Positions 11,701 through 22,249 of a stretch of DNA of 64,000 nucleotides are shown here, piece after piece. The notes under the pieces were generated by a model. It was not told where the DNA came from, did not search any database, and worked only from the letters and a program-made list of their open reading frames with translations. The position numbers and the translations under genes are program-made. Source of the DNA: Vitis vinifera (lineage: Eukaryota; Streptophyta; Magnoliopsida; Vitales; Vitaceae); NCBI RefSeq assembly GCF_030704535.1, contig NC_081806.1:5169001-5233000 (forward strand), given 5' to 3'. Within the stretch, counting starts at the first letter, position 1. Every line of letters begins with the position of its first letter.

Positions 11701-14700
11701 CAAAGAGAAAAGGAAAGTTTGTATTAAACCATGCTCCAACTATCTACAAAATTGAATATAGATGTTACATTATAGCTACCACAACCCACCAGTACCAGCT
11801 GCCTCCCCCCCATCATATATATATATATAACTTTTCTTCTTTGTGTTCCAAGGCATATGCTGAATTTAAAGATCACAAAGGGATGGTATTAAGTACCCCC
11901 TAGAAACTCATAGATTTTATCTTTCTTTTCTTGCTTTTATAAACCTTGAATGGTTCATCCCATTGAATGGATTAGGCGAAAGGCCCTTTGTGTTGCCTTT
12001 TGCTTTGTTGGTCTTCTTCTATTTTCCTCTCCTTCTTCACCTCTTCTTTGGGAAAGTGTTGTTAGAAATTAGGTTTTTGCATGTGTGAAAATTTTTAGTA
12101 TTTTAAAACACACACACACATATATAGCTATTGAAGGAACAAATTTTTTTTTTTTTTGATAAGTACTGAAGGAACACAATTTTTGCCACTAAGTTTATTG
12201 ACTCTATCCTCTCAAATTCTTCTATTTTTCTCTTTCCATATTGTCTACAAAAACGAAGGAAAGTCATTTTTCAAATTTCAATGGCACACTTGCCCATAAA
12301 ACCACCATACCATCAAAGCATCACATTCTTAATCCTGTAAGAAAGAACCCAAGGAACTCCAAATAAAGAAACAATTAAGCCCAACTACCTACGAGTCCAC
12401 AATGACTCAAAATGCAATTGCATGGAAGGCTTCTGATTGGCCTATTCCCTATTTGGGTCTTCCCTTGGGGAGGAACCCAAAGGTTTGTGTTTCTTGGGAT
12501 CCGATGATTGAGAGAATCTTGCGAAGATTAGATGGGTGGAAAAAGGCATATTTATCATTAGATGGAAGGATAACTCTCATCTACTCATGCCTATCCCATA
12601 TTTCTAATTACTTTCTATCCTTGTTCAAGACTCCCGCTACAGTGGCTGGAAATGCAAAGGGATTTTCTTTGGTTAGGAGCAGAGGAGTGCAAGAGAGACC
12701 ATTTTATTAGTTGGGATTTAGTGCGTAAGCCAAAGGTGGAAGGGGGATTGGGGTTTGGGAAGATTTCTCTAAGGAATCATGCTCTTTTAAGGAAATGGTT
12801 ATGGAGATTTCCTAGGGAGAGTTTTGTTTTGTGGCATCAAGTCATTCTAAGCATATATAGGACACATGCTAATTGATGAGATGTCAATACTATAATCAGG
12901 TAGTCACATCGAAAGGTTATTGCACAAGATTTTCAAGATTTTACTAGGTACACTTGGTTTGCAGTGGGAGATGGGGAGAGAATCCATTTTTGGGAAGACT
13001 TGTGGTGGGGGGACCGACCTTTGGGTTCCTAGTTTCCAGGACTATTTAAAATAGTCACAATTAAAAATCTTCACATCTCTTCAATTCTTAGGTCTACTTA
13101 TCCTTTCTCTTGGAACTTTAATTTCCATTATAACCATTCTGATTATGAGATAGAAGAATTAGAAAGTCTCATGTCTTCTCTTACTTAGTTGCATTTAACC
13201 CCATTTATTCTAGATACGAGAGCCTAGTCTTTATCTACTTTGAGGTTATTTATAATCAAGTCTTTCTTTCTATTCTTGTCCGACCTTTTTTACTCATCTT
13301 TCGCTTTCCCTACTAATTTTGTTTGGAAATCTCAAGTCCTTTTTAAGGTCAAGTCTTTTGTTTGGTTAGTGGCACACAAAAAAGCAAATACTAATGACAT
13401 GTTATAATTGAGAAGGCCCTACAAAGCTCTTAGTCTTGATATCTTGTAAGTTGTATATGGAGCATGGAGAATCAATAGATTAACTCTTCTTACATTGTCC
13501 TTCGACGATGGACGATGGCACAAATTATTTCAAATAGCCAACATAGATTTGATTCCTCTGAGGAGCATTTGTGACTTGATGACCATTAATTATAAGGAAT
13601 TGGAAAGATCCAAGAGAGGCCTAGTATTCCGGCAAACCGCTTGTATTGCTTTAATTAGGGTTGTGTGGTGGGAAAGAAATACTAGGATTTTTTTAGGATA
13701 AGGCAAGGAATTCAGAGGTTCTATGGAATACCATTCACTTCCTTACTTCTTTTTGGGCATCCTACACCACAACTTTTAAGAGCATTTCCTTTAATGCAGT
13801 TCAACTAGATTGGTTAGCAGTGTATAGTTCTAAGGGAGTGGATTAATAAGGAGAGGTTGTTTTTTGTAATTACCATATGGCTTTTTGCTTTTGGTATTCA
13901 ATATGTTTAGCTTTCATTTATGGGAAGATTCCTCATCCTTTTATTATACTTCTTAATTCCTATTTCAATATAATGCATTGTTGTTTCTTATAAAAAAAAA
14001 ACAAAATAAATAAAATGCAATTGCATGGATTCCTTCCAATATCTGTATATCTAACCAGCTTATAAAAAAATTGGCATATCCAACCACATTCCATTAGCCA
14101 ATAAGATTTTTTCCTAAGCCGTGTTCCCAACAAAGAAACTCATCTTCATAGGAATTTTGGATCTCTAAGGCTATGTTTGGTCCCCGAAAAGGTTGAAGGA
14201 AAATGCTCAAGAAAGAAAATAAAAAGGAATAGTAAAAGGAAAGAAAAAGTAAATAAAAATAAAAAATAGATTTAAAGTCAATAAATTATTTTTATATGTT
14301 TTTCAAACTCATTTCACTTGTTTTCCTCTATTATATAAAGATTAAATAATTTTAAAATGTATAAATTTCAAACTAATTTCAATTATATTTGATTTGCATT
14401 CATATTTTCTATGGTGAAACCAAACATGAGAGAATCATTTTCCTATACATTTTTTTTTTCTTCTCTTGGTACCTTTTTTTTTTTTGATAAATAAAGAGAT
14501 TGTATTAAAAAGCCACCAAAGCAGTGGCTAGAATTACAAGAAAGAAAAAACGCCCCTCACACCCTAGCTGAACGCCAAAGCCCTAGGAGCAAGCCAAAAA
14601 CCACCCTTAATGGGAGACCGCCCAATCAACAAAAAGGGAGACCACCCAATCAACAAAATCAACTAAGGTTGAGAGACCATCTTTTATAGACATCTTTGTC

Positions 14701-17700
14701 TCCAACCAAAGAAGATAAACAAAGGAAGACTTAAGCCTTTGAATTGACAGCTCTATTTCCTCAAAAGCCACTTTATTCCTTGTCTTCCAAACTGTCCAAA
14801 ATAGGCACAAAAGACTTGCTTTCCAAACACCCTTCCTCTTCTTACCCACAAAGGTCCCATTCCACCCCAAAAACATCTCCTTCACCGTGGTTGGCAGCAC
14901 CCACTGCACCCCGAACAAAGAGAAAAGCAACACCCAAAGAGTCCTTGCCTTTTCACAATGGAGTAGAATGTGATCAATTGATTCTTCGTTCCTTTGGCAA
15001 AGGTAACATCTGTTCGCTAGAGCCCAACCTCTCCTTTGAAGCTAATCCAAGGTGAGGGTCTTCCCCCACGTTGCTTCCCACCCAAAAAAACTCACTCTAG
15101 GCTGCACCGAGACTTTCCAAATAGCCGACGAAGGGAAGGAGGCTGGATGGCCTGATACTAATGATTTGTAAGAGACTTCACTGAAAACTTCCCACATTTA
15201 GTCTCTCTCTAAATCACCTTATCATCCACACCTTGCTGAATTCATTTCCCATTTAAGGCCACAAAAAAACTGCACACCTCGTCCAACTCCCAATCATTCA
15301 ACGGTCTACAAAACAACGGGCTCCAACTTCCCCCACCCTCATTGCACCTCCAAACATCCTTAACCCAAGCATCCTTAAAAACCGCCAATGCAAATAAGGA
15401 AGGAAAAGAAACACAAAGAGGTTCATCCCCACACCAAATATCTTTCCAAAACTTTACCCTTTGCCCATTCCCCACAACAAAAAATAGCCTACTTTTTACA
15501 ACTTCCCAATCCTTCCTAAGAGTTTTCCACAACCCCACACCATACCCCCCCCCCCCCCCTTTGCTTCCTTTGAACTCCATCCCCCTTGCTCCTCCCCATA
15601 CTTTCCCCTAATCACTTGGTTCCAAAAAGCCTCTCTCTCAATAGCAAATCTCCAACTCCATTTACACAAAAGAGTCTTATTGAGGATAGAAAGACTCTTA
15701 ACCCCCAACCCCCCATTACACTTCTCAAGGCATACCAAATCCCACCTAACCAGATGAAGCTTCCTCTCAAGAGCCCCACCTCCCCATAGGAAATCCCTCT
15801 GAATTCGCTCTAACCTCAGTCTAACTTTTCTAGGCATAGAGAGCATGGACATAAAGTAAATGGGCATACTAGCTAGAGTACTCCAAATCAAAGTAATCCT
15901 ACCTCCTTTGGATATATATTGGCTCTTCCATCTAGCTGATTTTTTCCTCATTCTCTCCTCCACACCATCCCAAACAGTCAGCGATCTATACGGCGCACCT
16001 AAAGTTTTCTTCTCTTGGTACTTTTCAAAAACCAAACATAGCTTAAATCTTTTGTATAGGAAAAGATGATACTCCATCAACCTCTAAAGCCTTACAATCG
16101 AATTTCACTGAAACCCCTATTCTTCAAATCATCAACATTAGTGTGTCATTTAAATAATTTCTAATAGTCTCAATATGCAATAACTGTAAGAAGGTACCAC
16201 CCACTCTAACTCCAAACCAAAAAACCTCTCCTAAAAGGAGGCACCCTGGCACCCAACACCATCCAATCTCATCCCCAAACTCCTAACAATCACCCACCCA
16301 AGTGTCTTGGAAGTAGCCACATAAACAAAAGAGGGGAAATGTCTTCCAAAGAAGTCTCTCTCCACTAAATATTGGTCAATAATCTAGATAACTAACCATC
16401 AACATAGTCACCCATTTTCTAGTTAAAAAATCCCTAGCCCCCCTTCTCCCGGTCTTCCTTGCCAATCACTTTCCACATGCCCAACCTATGAGGCTTCTTT
16501 ACCTCACTAGAATACCGAATACCATCCCTCTTTATTCTTCATGTACTTTTTCCCAAACACCTCCAACATAAAACCATTTTCTAAAATAAAGCCTTTTTGT
16601 GCCTACAACTTCCTTACACCCAAACCACCCATTGACTTCTCCAAAGACAGCCTCCCAAATTCACCAAACTAATTTCTAAAGACCTTCACCTAAAAGAAAA
16701 TCTCTTTGGATCCTTTCAAGCTTATTACTCACCTTTTTTATCAAAATTACAAAGGACATGACATAGATTAGGGTACTAGAAAGAATTATTTTCAGCAGGG
16801 TCCCTTTGACAAATATTGATGCTTCCATGATGCAAGGTCCCAAACTAAAAGGGATTAAGAAGTTAAGTGCAAGGTAAATACTCTGCCTATGAAAAAAAGA
16901 AAAAAAAAAAAAAGTACCAAGGTAAATGCTCCAATCTATAACCGAATGGGAAGTACAATTTATTTTTCTTCTGTTTTCTAGTTGGGTTTCCATGTTTTCC
17001 AATTGATAGGCAAAATTGCCTCTTCACTCTCTCAGAAAGACCAGAACCCCAACTCTCCATTCTCTGAAAAAGATCAGAATCCCAACCATAGATGTCAAAA
17101 AATCAACTGAGCTAATTTTCATGTAACACCAATTTTCACACAGAGACCAAGTTTCACACTAGCAAGGCAAAAGAAATGCTGTAAAGCAGCAACAAATCCA
17201 ACAAACATATAATTATTCAAGGATGTAATTCCTCTCCAAGACCATGTTATAACCCTTGACTTCTCTCTTTTCAATTTAAGAAAGCATAAGCTATCCGAAC
17301 AAGATCAATGAATTTCACAAAATCCAAGGTTTTATAAATAGGGGTAGATTTTTCACTTACAAACGGTATCTTAGAGGCTTTATCATTCCACACGGCCAAC
17401 AGTCCAAGGGACGCAAAAAAGCTCAAACCTCCACACATCCAAGCTAATGCTTCATACTGGAATCAATAGCAAGTTCTTAAAACTCTACAGGCAGAAAAGC
17501 CCTAAACTTTGATTATCAAGATAAATAAATAAATAAAAACTCTTCAAATCCAACAGCCGGGGAGTTTTACCTTTCCCACAGTTTCAGCAATGCGATCTAT
17601 ACAGGGTTCGGGGAATGGAGTCCCGTTGTCCCAAATCAGCTCGTCATTTACAGGAAGCTAAAGCAGAAACATAGCAAAACGTATTTAGGGTTTCTACTGT

Positions 17701-17974
17701 TTCATTTCCGGTACTATCAAGAATAAATCAATACGATTTTTGCGTTCAGAAATGATTTGAAACTCTCAATCAAGCGATGGATTGAAGGATTTCTGGAATG
17801 TTATGTAAATCTAAGATTTTGGGGAGAGAAACTCACTGGTTTGTTGGGGACGATGTGTTTGCCAACGGGGAGGCCCATGCCGGAGCGAAGAGGAAGAGAA
17901 GAAGCCACGGAACGAGAAACAACTCCGCTTCCGCCCATGATCCTTGATGCTACATTGCTCAATCTCCCTGCCAT
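8800..17974 (-). CDS. NDUFB8: NADH dehydrogenase (ubiquinone) 1 beta subcomplex subunit 8 (complex I, mitochondrial)
   Basis: Four coding exons join in frame: 17974-17837 (46 codons), 17657-17571 (29), 17456-17361 (32) and 8856-8800 (18 plus TAG). The 125-residue product has the length of plant NDUFB8/ASHI. All introns begin GT and end AG (donors GTGAGT, GTAAAA, GTAAGT). Residues 1-30 (MAGRLSNVASRIMGG...) are rich in Arg/Ser and Ala like a mitochondrial presequence. Residues about 86-98 (LSFFASLGLLAVW) form the single membrane span. The end reads TPRVYPYDNLRVELGGEP. The protein is an accessory subunit of the membrane arm of complex I in the inner mitochondrial membrane. Intron 3 is 8504 bp and full of LINE insertions, so the final exon is easily missed. 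Recognition is by recalled similarity to the plant family; the exon joins are read directly. Confidence 0.92.
9682..9755 (+). mobile_element. tRNA-derived SINE fragment
   Basis: Shows an A-box-like TGGCTTGGTGT and a B-box-like GGTGTTCAAACC about 35 bp apart, as in a tRNA-type Pol III promoter, followed by an A-rich end (CCAAAAAACAAG). It cannot fold into a normal tRNA (no paired acceptor stem seen), so a SINE remnant is the likelier reading. It lies inside NDUFB8 intron 3. Confidence 0.45.
10123..11085 (+). mobile_element. 5'-truncated L1-type LINE (copy A)
   Basis: Carries the end of a plant L1 reverse-transcriptase polyprotein: the zinc-binding zf-RVT module with CFLCKYEETTNHLLLFC (about 10588-10640), then a conserved tail reading GWHESFVGKKREKAWRAAPL and WTIWKERNRRVFDD, ending in a stop at 10963. 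The 3' end is ACCTATC plus poly(A). The 10-mer CAAAGATACA occurs at 10113-10122 and again directly after the tail at 11086-11095, a likely target-site duplication. Frameshifts and in-frame stops upstream of 10400 show it is dead. It lies antisense within NDUFB8 intron 3. Confidence 0.85.
11418..11459 (-). mobile_element. Micro-LINE insertion (42 bp) with 20-bp duplication
   Basis: ATGGATCATACCTAACTAGT is present twice, at 11398-11417 and 11460-11479, with 42 bp between. Read on the minus strand, the insert ends TTTACTTATAAAAAAAA, like the 3' end of the LINEs nearby. It looks like a target-primed reverse transcription event that copied only the extreme 3' end. Confidence 0.75.
12144..12166 (-). 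mobile_element. Micro-LINE insertion (about 23 bp)
   Basis: TGAAGGAACA occurs at 12132-12141 and 12167-12176. The intervening DNA is, on the minus strand, GTACTTATC followed by 14 A. It has the tail signature of a LINE with almost no body, placed near the 3' part of the decayed LINE on the same strand. Confidence 0.6.
12427..14011 (+). mobile_element. 5'-truncated LINE (copy B) with 18-bp target-site duplication
   Basis: AAAATGCAATTGCATGGA flanks the element exactly, at 12409-12426 and 14012-14029. The body encodes a reverse-transcriptase end: WPIPYLGLPLGRNP at 12440, RRLDGWKKAYLSLDGRITLI, RDFLWLGAEE, GGLGFGKISLRNHALLRKWLWRF, then a degraded zf-RVT part with frameshifts. It ends TTTCTTATA plus an A-rich tail. 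The apparent ORF start at 12402 uses an ATG in the flank, not a LINE start codon. It is inserted antisense to the older LINE and to NDUFB8. Confidence 0.9.
14170..16042. mobile_element. MITE (hAT-like ends) interrupted by LINE copy C
   Basis: GCTATGTTTGGT at 14170-14181 is exactly complementary to ACCAAACATAGC at 16031-16042. Removing the LINE between the 17-bp duplications leaves an AT-rich, non-coding element of about 325 bp. Outside both ends the sequence resumes the older LINE reading, which supports these borders. An 8-bp target duplication is not clear, so the superfamily is inferred from the TIR type only. Confidence 0.65.
14473..16004 (-). mobile_element. 5'-truncated LINE (copy C) with 17-bp target-site duplication
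   Basis: TTTTCTTCTCTTGGTAC is repeated at 14456-14472 and 16005-16021. On the minus strand the element starts in KKTLGAPYRSLTVWDGVEER and continues with SKGGRITLIWSTLASMPIYF, RIQRDFLWGGGALERKLHLV and GGLGVKSLSILNKTLLCKW. The zf-RVT follows (CYLCQRNEESIDHILLHC near 15000), then FVGKKRKGVWKASLL, WTVWKTRNKVAFEEIE and a stop at 14607. The 3' end is TTTATC plus about 13 A. A C-homopolymer at 15546-15560 and a few stops break the frame. It is the best preserved LINE here, in the same sense as NDUFB8. Confidence 0.9.
16884..16911 (+). mobile_element. Possible micro-LINE insertion (28 bp)
   Basis: AAGTGCAAGGTAAATACTC (16865-16883) and AAGTACCAAGGTAAATGCTC (16912-16931) are near-identical and flank TGCCTATG plus an A-rich tract. 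The arrangement is that of a short retroposed tail between target duplications. The mismatches make it older or less certain than the 11418 and 12144 cases. Confidence 0.45.
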
Positions 17975-18293
17975 TTTCTTGTATTAGATTTTCCTCTATG
18001 AACAAGTGAAACTCTTTTCTGCCTGTATGTATAGGACTTGAACTTCAAGGGATCCAGAAGAAACGACGTCGTCTATGTACCAGCTAAAATTAATGTTTAT
18101 TCAATAGGTACGAAAAAAATTAGGGAAGATTGTGTTTATACCTTGGGTCAAAAGTAATACATGTTTCATTTAAATGTACATTATCGAAGATAATATCTTT
18201 ATCAAAAAATACATAAAAATTTAATTATCTATATATAAATGTATTAAATTTGAATTTTACAAATTAAATTTCATATGTTGTGTTTTATTTTTT

Positions 18294-18297
<4 letters not shown>

Positions 18298-18360
<63 letters not shown>
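18298..18360. repeat. (AT)n microsatellite
   Basis: An uninterrupted AT dinucleotide run of about 63 bp, roughly 325 bp upstream of the NDUFB8 start codon. Likely length-polymorphic. Confidence 0.95.
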
Positions 18361-18363
<3 letters not shown>

Positions 18364-18364
18364 A

Positions 18365-18970
18365 AAACACATTTTTCTCAAAAGTTTAAAGGGGCCAAAG
18401 AGCTTCTCAATACTTCATCTCAATTGTTAAATCTAAGTTGTTAAATAAGGAACCGAGACAATTGACCCAAGATAAAAATGAAAGAGATTAGGTATAAATA
18501 ATAGAAGTAAAAATAAAAAGAAAAGAATTAAGGTACCAAATAACCTAACTAAACATGATATAAAATAATCATACATAAATATATGTCACATGATTTGATT
18601 CATTATGTTTTTTGACATATTCATACCTAACGATTTCCCACAAAGTAGTGACGAAACATATAACTCGTGCAAGTCTTTCTATTTTTCAATTTGATTCAAT
18701 TTATTCGTTTGTAGAGTTATTTACTCAAGCGCAAACATTTTTGAAACACCTCTAACATAAGGATAAATAGTCAATTTTGAAATTACTTATTGTCAATCAC
18801 TTTCAGATATGAATCTATCTGATTCAAAAGGGAAGAACTTGCATCAATATCTGAATTTCAATTCAAACATAGTTTTATACGAATTCACTATTATAACCAA
18901 ACCCTAACATTTAATACATTATATATCCAATAAAATATCAAAGAGATATTTTGTTATAAATCTTTATTTA
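18365..18970. other. AT-rich intergenic DNA
   Basis: Follows the AT microsatellite on the upstream side of NDUFB8. No ORF or element ends are recognised. Confidence 0.4.
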
Positions 18971-18972
18971 AT

Positions 18973-19428
18973 GGGTGTTTAGTAAATCAATTTAATAACT
19001 TAAAGTGACTTAATAACTTAATTTAAGACATTAATTAAATTAAGTATATTTGGTAAAAAAAAAACTTATTAATATGACTTAAAAACAAAAACAACTTTAA
19101 GTAATAAGCAAAAACAATTAACTTATTTTTAAGTCAACATCTTCATTTTACTTTTTTATCCTCATTTATCATAATTACTTCTACGATCTCTTTTGTTACT
19201 CCACGATACCTCTATTATTACTCGACCTTCTTTATCCTAGTTATAATTTATGAAAATAAATATATTAATTTGATTATTTAAAATAAATTTTAAGTTAATT
19301 TTAACAAACAACCTTAATATTTAAAATAACAATTAAGTAATAAATTTTAAATAAATAATTTAAATTTAATTTAACTTATGATCAACTTAAATCATTAAAT
19401 AATAATTATTAAATTTTACCAAACACTT
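18973..19428. mobile_element. MITE family A, copy 1
   Basis: About 456 bp, non-coding. The ends GGTGTTTAGTAAAT and ATTTTACCAAACACTT form imperfect inverted repeats. The interior (ACTTAATAACTTAATTTAA..., a TTTTACTTTTTTATCC block, TATTATTACTCGACCTTCTTT, TTAAGTTAATTTTA) is matched along its full length by a second copy at 44988-45406. hAT-like by TIR style, but no clean duplication is seen. Confidence 0.7.
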
Positions 19429-19429
19429 C

Positions 19430-20320
19430 TTTAAGCATATCGATTACCTTTTTTTTATATATAAATACTTGTATGATATAATTTATTTTTATTTTTATTT
19501 TTATTCAATATTGAGTCCATTATTCAACAATTATATTCATTCATTATTTTTATATAAACATATTATATATATCAAATAAAACAACAAAGAGTTGTTATAA
19601 ATCTTTACTATGTTTGTAACTTTTTTTGTAAATACTTGTATCGTAAACTTTATTTTCATTTATATTCTATCTTGAGTATCCTTACTCAACAATTATATTC
19701 ATTCATTATTTTTAGATTTTATATAAAAAAAATTAATCTTTTTTTTCTTTGCATTTCCCTTTTTATACAAGTTTTATTTTTATTTTTTTAAAATTTTCCA
19801 ACTTGTTTAAAGTCTTATTTTGACTTGGATATATTAAGTGCACTAGTCCTTCCTCTCTCAATGCTCATTCTATTGAATGGATAAAAACGAGAGGGCATAT
19901 GTGAAAGATAAAAATGAGTTGGAGAAGGTGGAGAGAAACAATTGATATAAGGCAATAGAAAAAATAATTTGTACCGAATCAAATATATACTTCGACTTTC
20001 TTATGCTCAAACTTTGGCTTGTAAATACAAAAGTATTGTACATGCTTTTTTGAAAAGATTATGTTCAAAAATTTTGGAATATATACTTGACTTTTTATGC
20101 TCAAGCTTTGGTTTGTAAACACAAAAGTATTGTATGTGTTTTTTTTAAAAAAATATTAGGTTCAAAAGTTTTAGAAGAATTCCTTATAGAGGAAGAACAA
20201 GTTTGGTGGTATGTCAATGAATTAGTTCACTACATAAATGAGACTTTATAAATTCAGGGACTTGAGAACATAATAAAAGACAAGAAAACTCAATCATCTT
20301 CTATATATATTATATATATC
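19430..20320. other. AT-rich intergenic DNA with a local repeat
   Basis: TTGTAAATACAAAAGTATTGTA and TTGTAAACACAAAAGTATTGTA-type segments recur at about 20020 and 20114 with similar flanks (a diverged tandem duplication of about 95 bp). Nothing coding is seen. Confidence 0.45.
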
Positions 20321-20325
20321 ATAAA

Positions 20326-21501
20326 TGTTAGGAAGTGTCGTAAATTCCTAATTAGTATAGATTCATTTTTTTGTAAAGAATATTTATAGATTGATATATT
20401 ATTGCAATATTAAACTTCCTTAAAGAATAAGGAAGGTTATTGGAAATATCTCTATAAATATTTTAGGTCATGAGGGGAAAAAGTTATGAGATGTAGATGG
20501 ACCTGTAGAGACTATACGAGGTGGATAGAGATATGAGGAAAAACGGAAGGTACTCGGTGGAGTGAGAGAACTCGTAGTAGGGTATGGATACAAGGAGTGG
20601 GGAAACATGTGATGTTTTGAGAACCTAATAGTTGTATTTGATTCTATCATCTGTAATATTATCTATTGTATAGCAGAACCATTATCTCTCATCCGTGGAT
20701 GTAGGCATGGTTGGTCGAACCACGTTAAAACCTCACGTACCGTATGTGTGATTATTTTATCTTTATGTTCTTGAACTAACATTGTTGGCATCAAAACTTT
20801 CGTTGGTATAACAACTGGTATCAAAGTTTGAGTTGAAGATTTCTGAAAAAGTAAAAGATCACAGAGCACACAAGATGAAAACAGAAGAAATTTTCATTGA
20901 ATGTGGAATCAATTATTCTCTCGTGGTGATATGATACAAAAAAGTTTGTGTCATGGAGAGCTTGAAGATTAACTTCATGGAATTTGATCCAAGGTGGAGA
21001 TTGTTAGGAAGTGTCCCAAATTCCTAATTAGAATAGATTCATTTTTTTGTAAAGAATATTGTATATAATATTTCTAGATTGATATATTATTGCAATATTA
21101 GACTTCCTTATAGAATAAGGAAGGTTGTTGGAAATATCTCTATAAATATTATAGGTCATGAGGGGAAAAAGTTATGAGATGTAGATGGACCTGTAAAGAC
21201 TGTACAAGGTGGATAGAGATGTGAGGAAGAACGGGAGGTACTCAGTGGAGCGAGAGGGCTCGTAGTAGGGTATGGATATAAGGAGTGGGGAAACATGAGA
21301 TGTTTCGAGAACCCAATAATTGTATTTGATTTTGTCATCTGTAATACTCTCTATCGTATAGTGGAATCATTCTCTCTCATCCGTGGACGTAGGCATGGTT
21401 GGCCAAACAACGTTAAAAACTCGTGTACCATATGTGTGATTATTTTATCTTTGTGTTCTTGAACTAACATTGTTGGCATCCAAGCTTTCGCTTACATAAC
21501 A
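20326..21501 (+). mobile_element. TRIM-like miniature LTR retrotransposon
   Basis: Two direct repeats, 20326-20813 and 21002-21501, both start TGTTAGGAAGTGTC and end ATAACA, and agree closely throughout; the second has a short extra AT-rich stretch. ATAAA flanks both outer ends (20321-20325 and 21502-21506). Just inside the first LTR is TGGTATCAAAG (20816), a primer-binding site for initiator tRNA-Met. Just before the second is the polypurine tract AAGGTGGAGA. The interior is only 188 bp and non-coding. Complete LTRs, primer site and polypurine tract with no genes is the definition of a TRIM; it would need proteins from an autonomous element, probably Copia-type. Confidence 0.9.
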
Positions 21502-21506
21502 ATAAA

Positions 21507-22249
21507 ACTAATTTTAATAATCCTAACTTCAAAAAGCCTTATCATCATTTTCCTTCAATCGAAAAGAACATGACTTCGATGAGTCATATTATAGATATTG
21601 CTTTAAAAGATTAGAATCAAATCATCAAAACTTCTCATCAGTAATTTAAGTGTTATTCTTAGCAAGACGTTATTTTCGACAAATACAGAAGTATTGACCA
21701 CCACTAACTAGTCCACCAATATATCCACAGTCACATTGATTCGCGTTGATTAAGAAGGAGCGCAAGGCATTGGATTAGAGGATTGCGTTAGAAAATAGGG
21801 TAAAATTAGAGACTTGAATATCTCTCAATAAAGAAATAATTTTGTCACATCTAAAATTGGACTTATAGTTGTGCAAAAGCAAATCAAGCAAATTTACTTT
21901 GGATCCAAGCCTTAAGAGTATAAGGAATGAACCAAGCGAGGGCATGAAGTTTCTTTATGAAATTTCTAAGGTAATGCTCAAGATAATGCAAATTATAATA
22001 TAATCATCTTCATTGAACTCTTTATTTTCTATGATGTTCATTAATAGCAAGCTTACAATCTACATTATTCAAAGCAATATTCATCATATTTCAACTCGCA
22101 AGTCATTAATATGGTTAGTAAATGCATGGGCAAAATTAAAGGGACATTAATCAATTGGTAAAGAAATGAGGTCAAGGAATTGATAGTGAAAAACTATGAA
22201 CAATTTCAAAATGACTTTTTCTTGTGGACTAATTAACCAAGTTATTATA
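21507..22249. other. Intergenic or retroelement-flanking DNA
   Basis: No ORF is supported. The segment near 22040-22070 (CATTAATAGCAAGCTTACAATC) resembles one at 22440-22460 inside the Copia LTR, so part of this may be decayed LTR sequence. Confidence 0.35.

Larger units (their letters stand above)
12168..16860 (-). mobile_element. Decayed LINE split by later insertions
   Basis: Three blocks on the minus strand read in order as one plant L1 reverse-transcriptase C-terminal part. Block 16860-16043 has KLERIQRDFLLGEG and then the approach to zf-RVT ending CKALEVDGVSSFPIQKI. Block 14165-14030 has KIPMKMSFFVGN. Block 12408-12168 has VSLFGVPWVLSYRIKNVML and FCRQYGKRKIEEFERIE. Together they match, segment for segment, the layout of the less decayed LINE copy C inside it. 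The gaps are filled by LINE copy B (12427-14011) and by a MITE carrying LINE copy C (14170-16042). Many frameshifts and stops mark this as the oldest layer. Confidence 0.75.

Noticed and set aside
12402-12426. ATG start of a LINE ORF in the flank
   Set aside because: The start codon and first eight residues come from the target-site duplication and flank. The LINE copy itself is 5'-truncated and had no start there.
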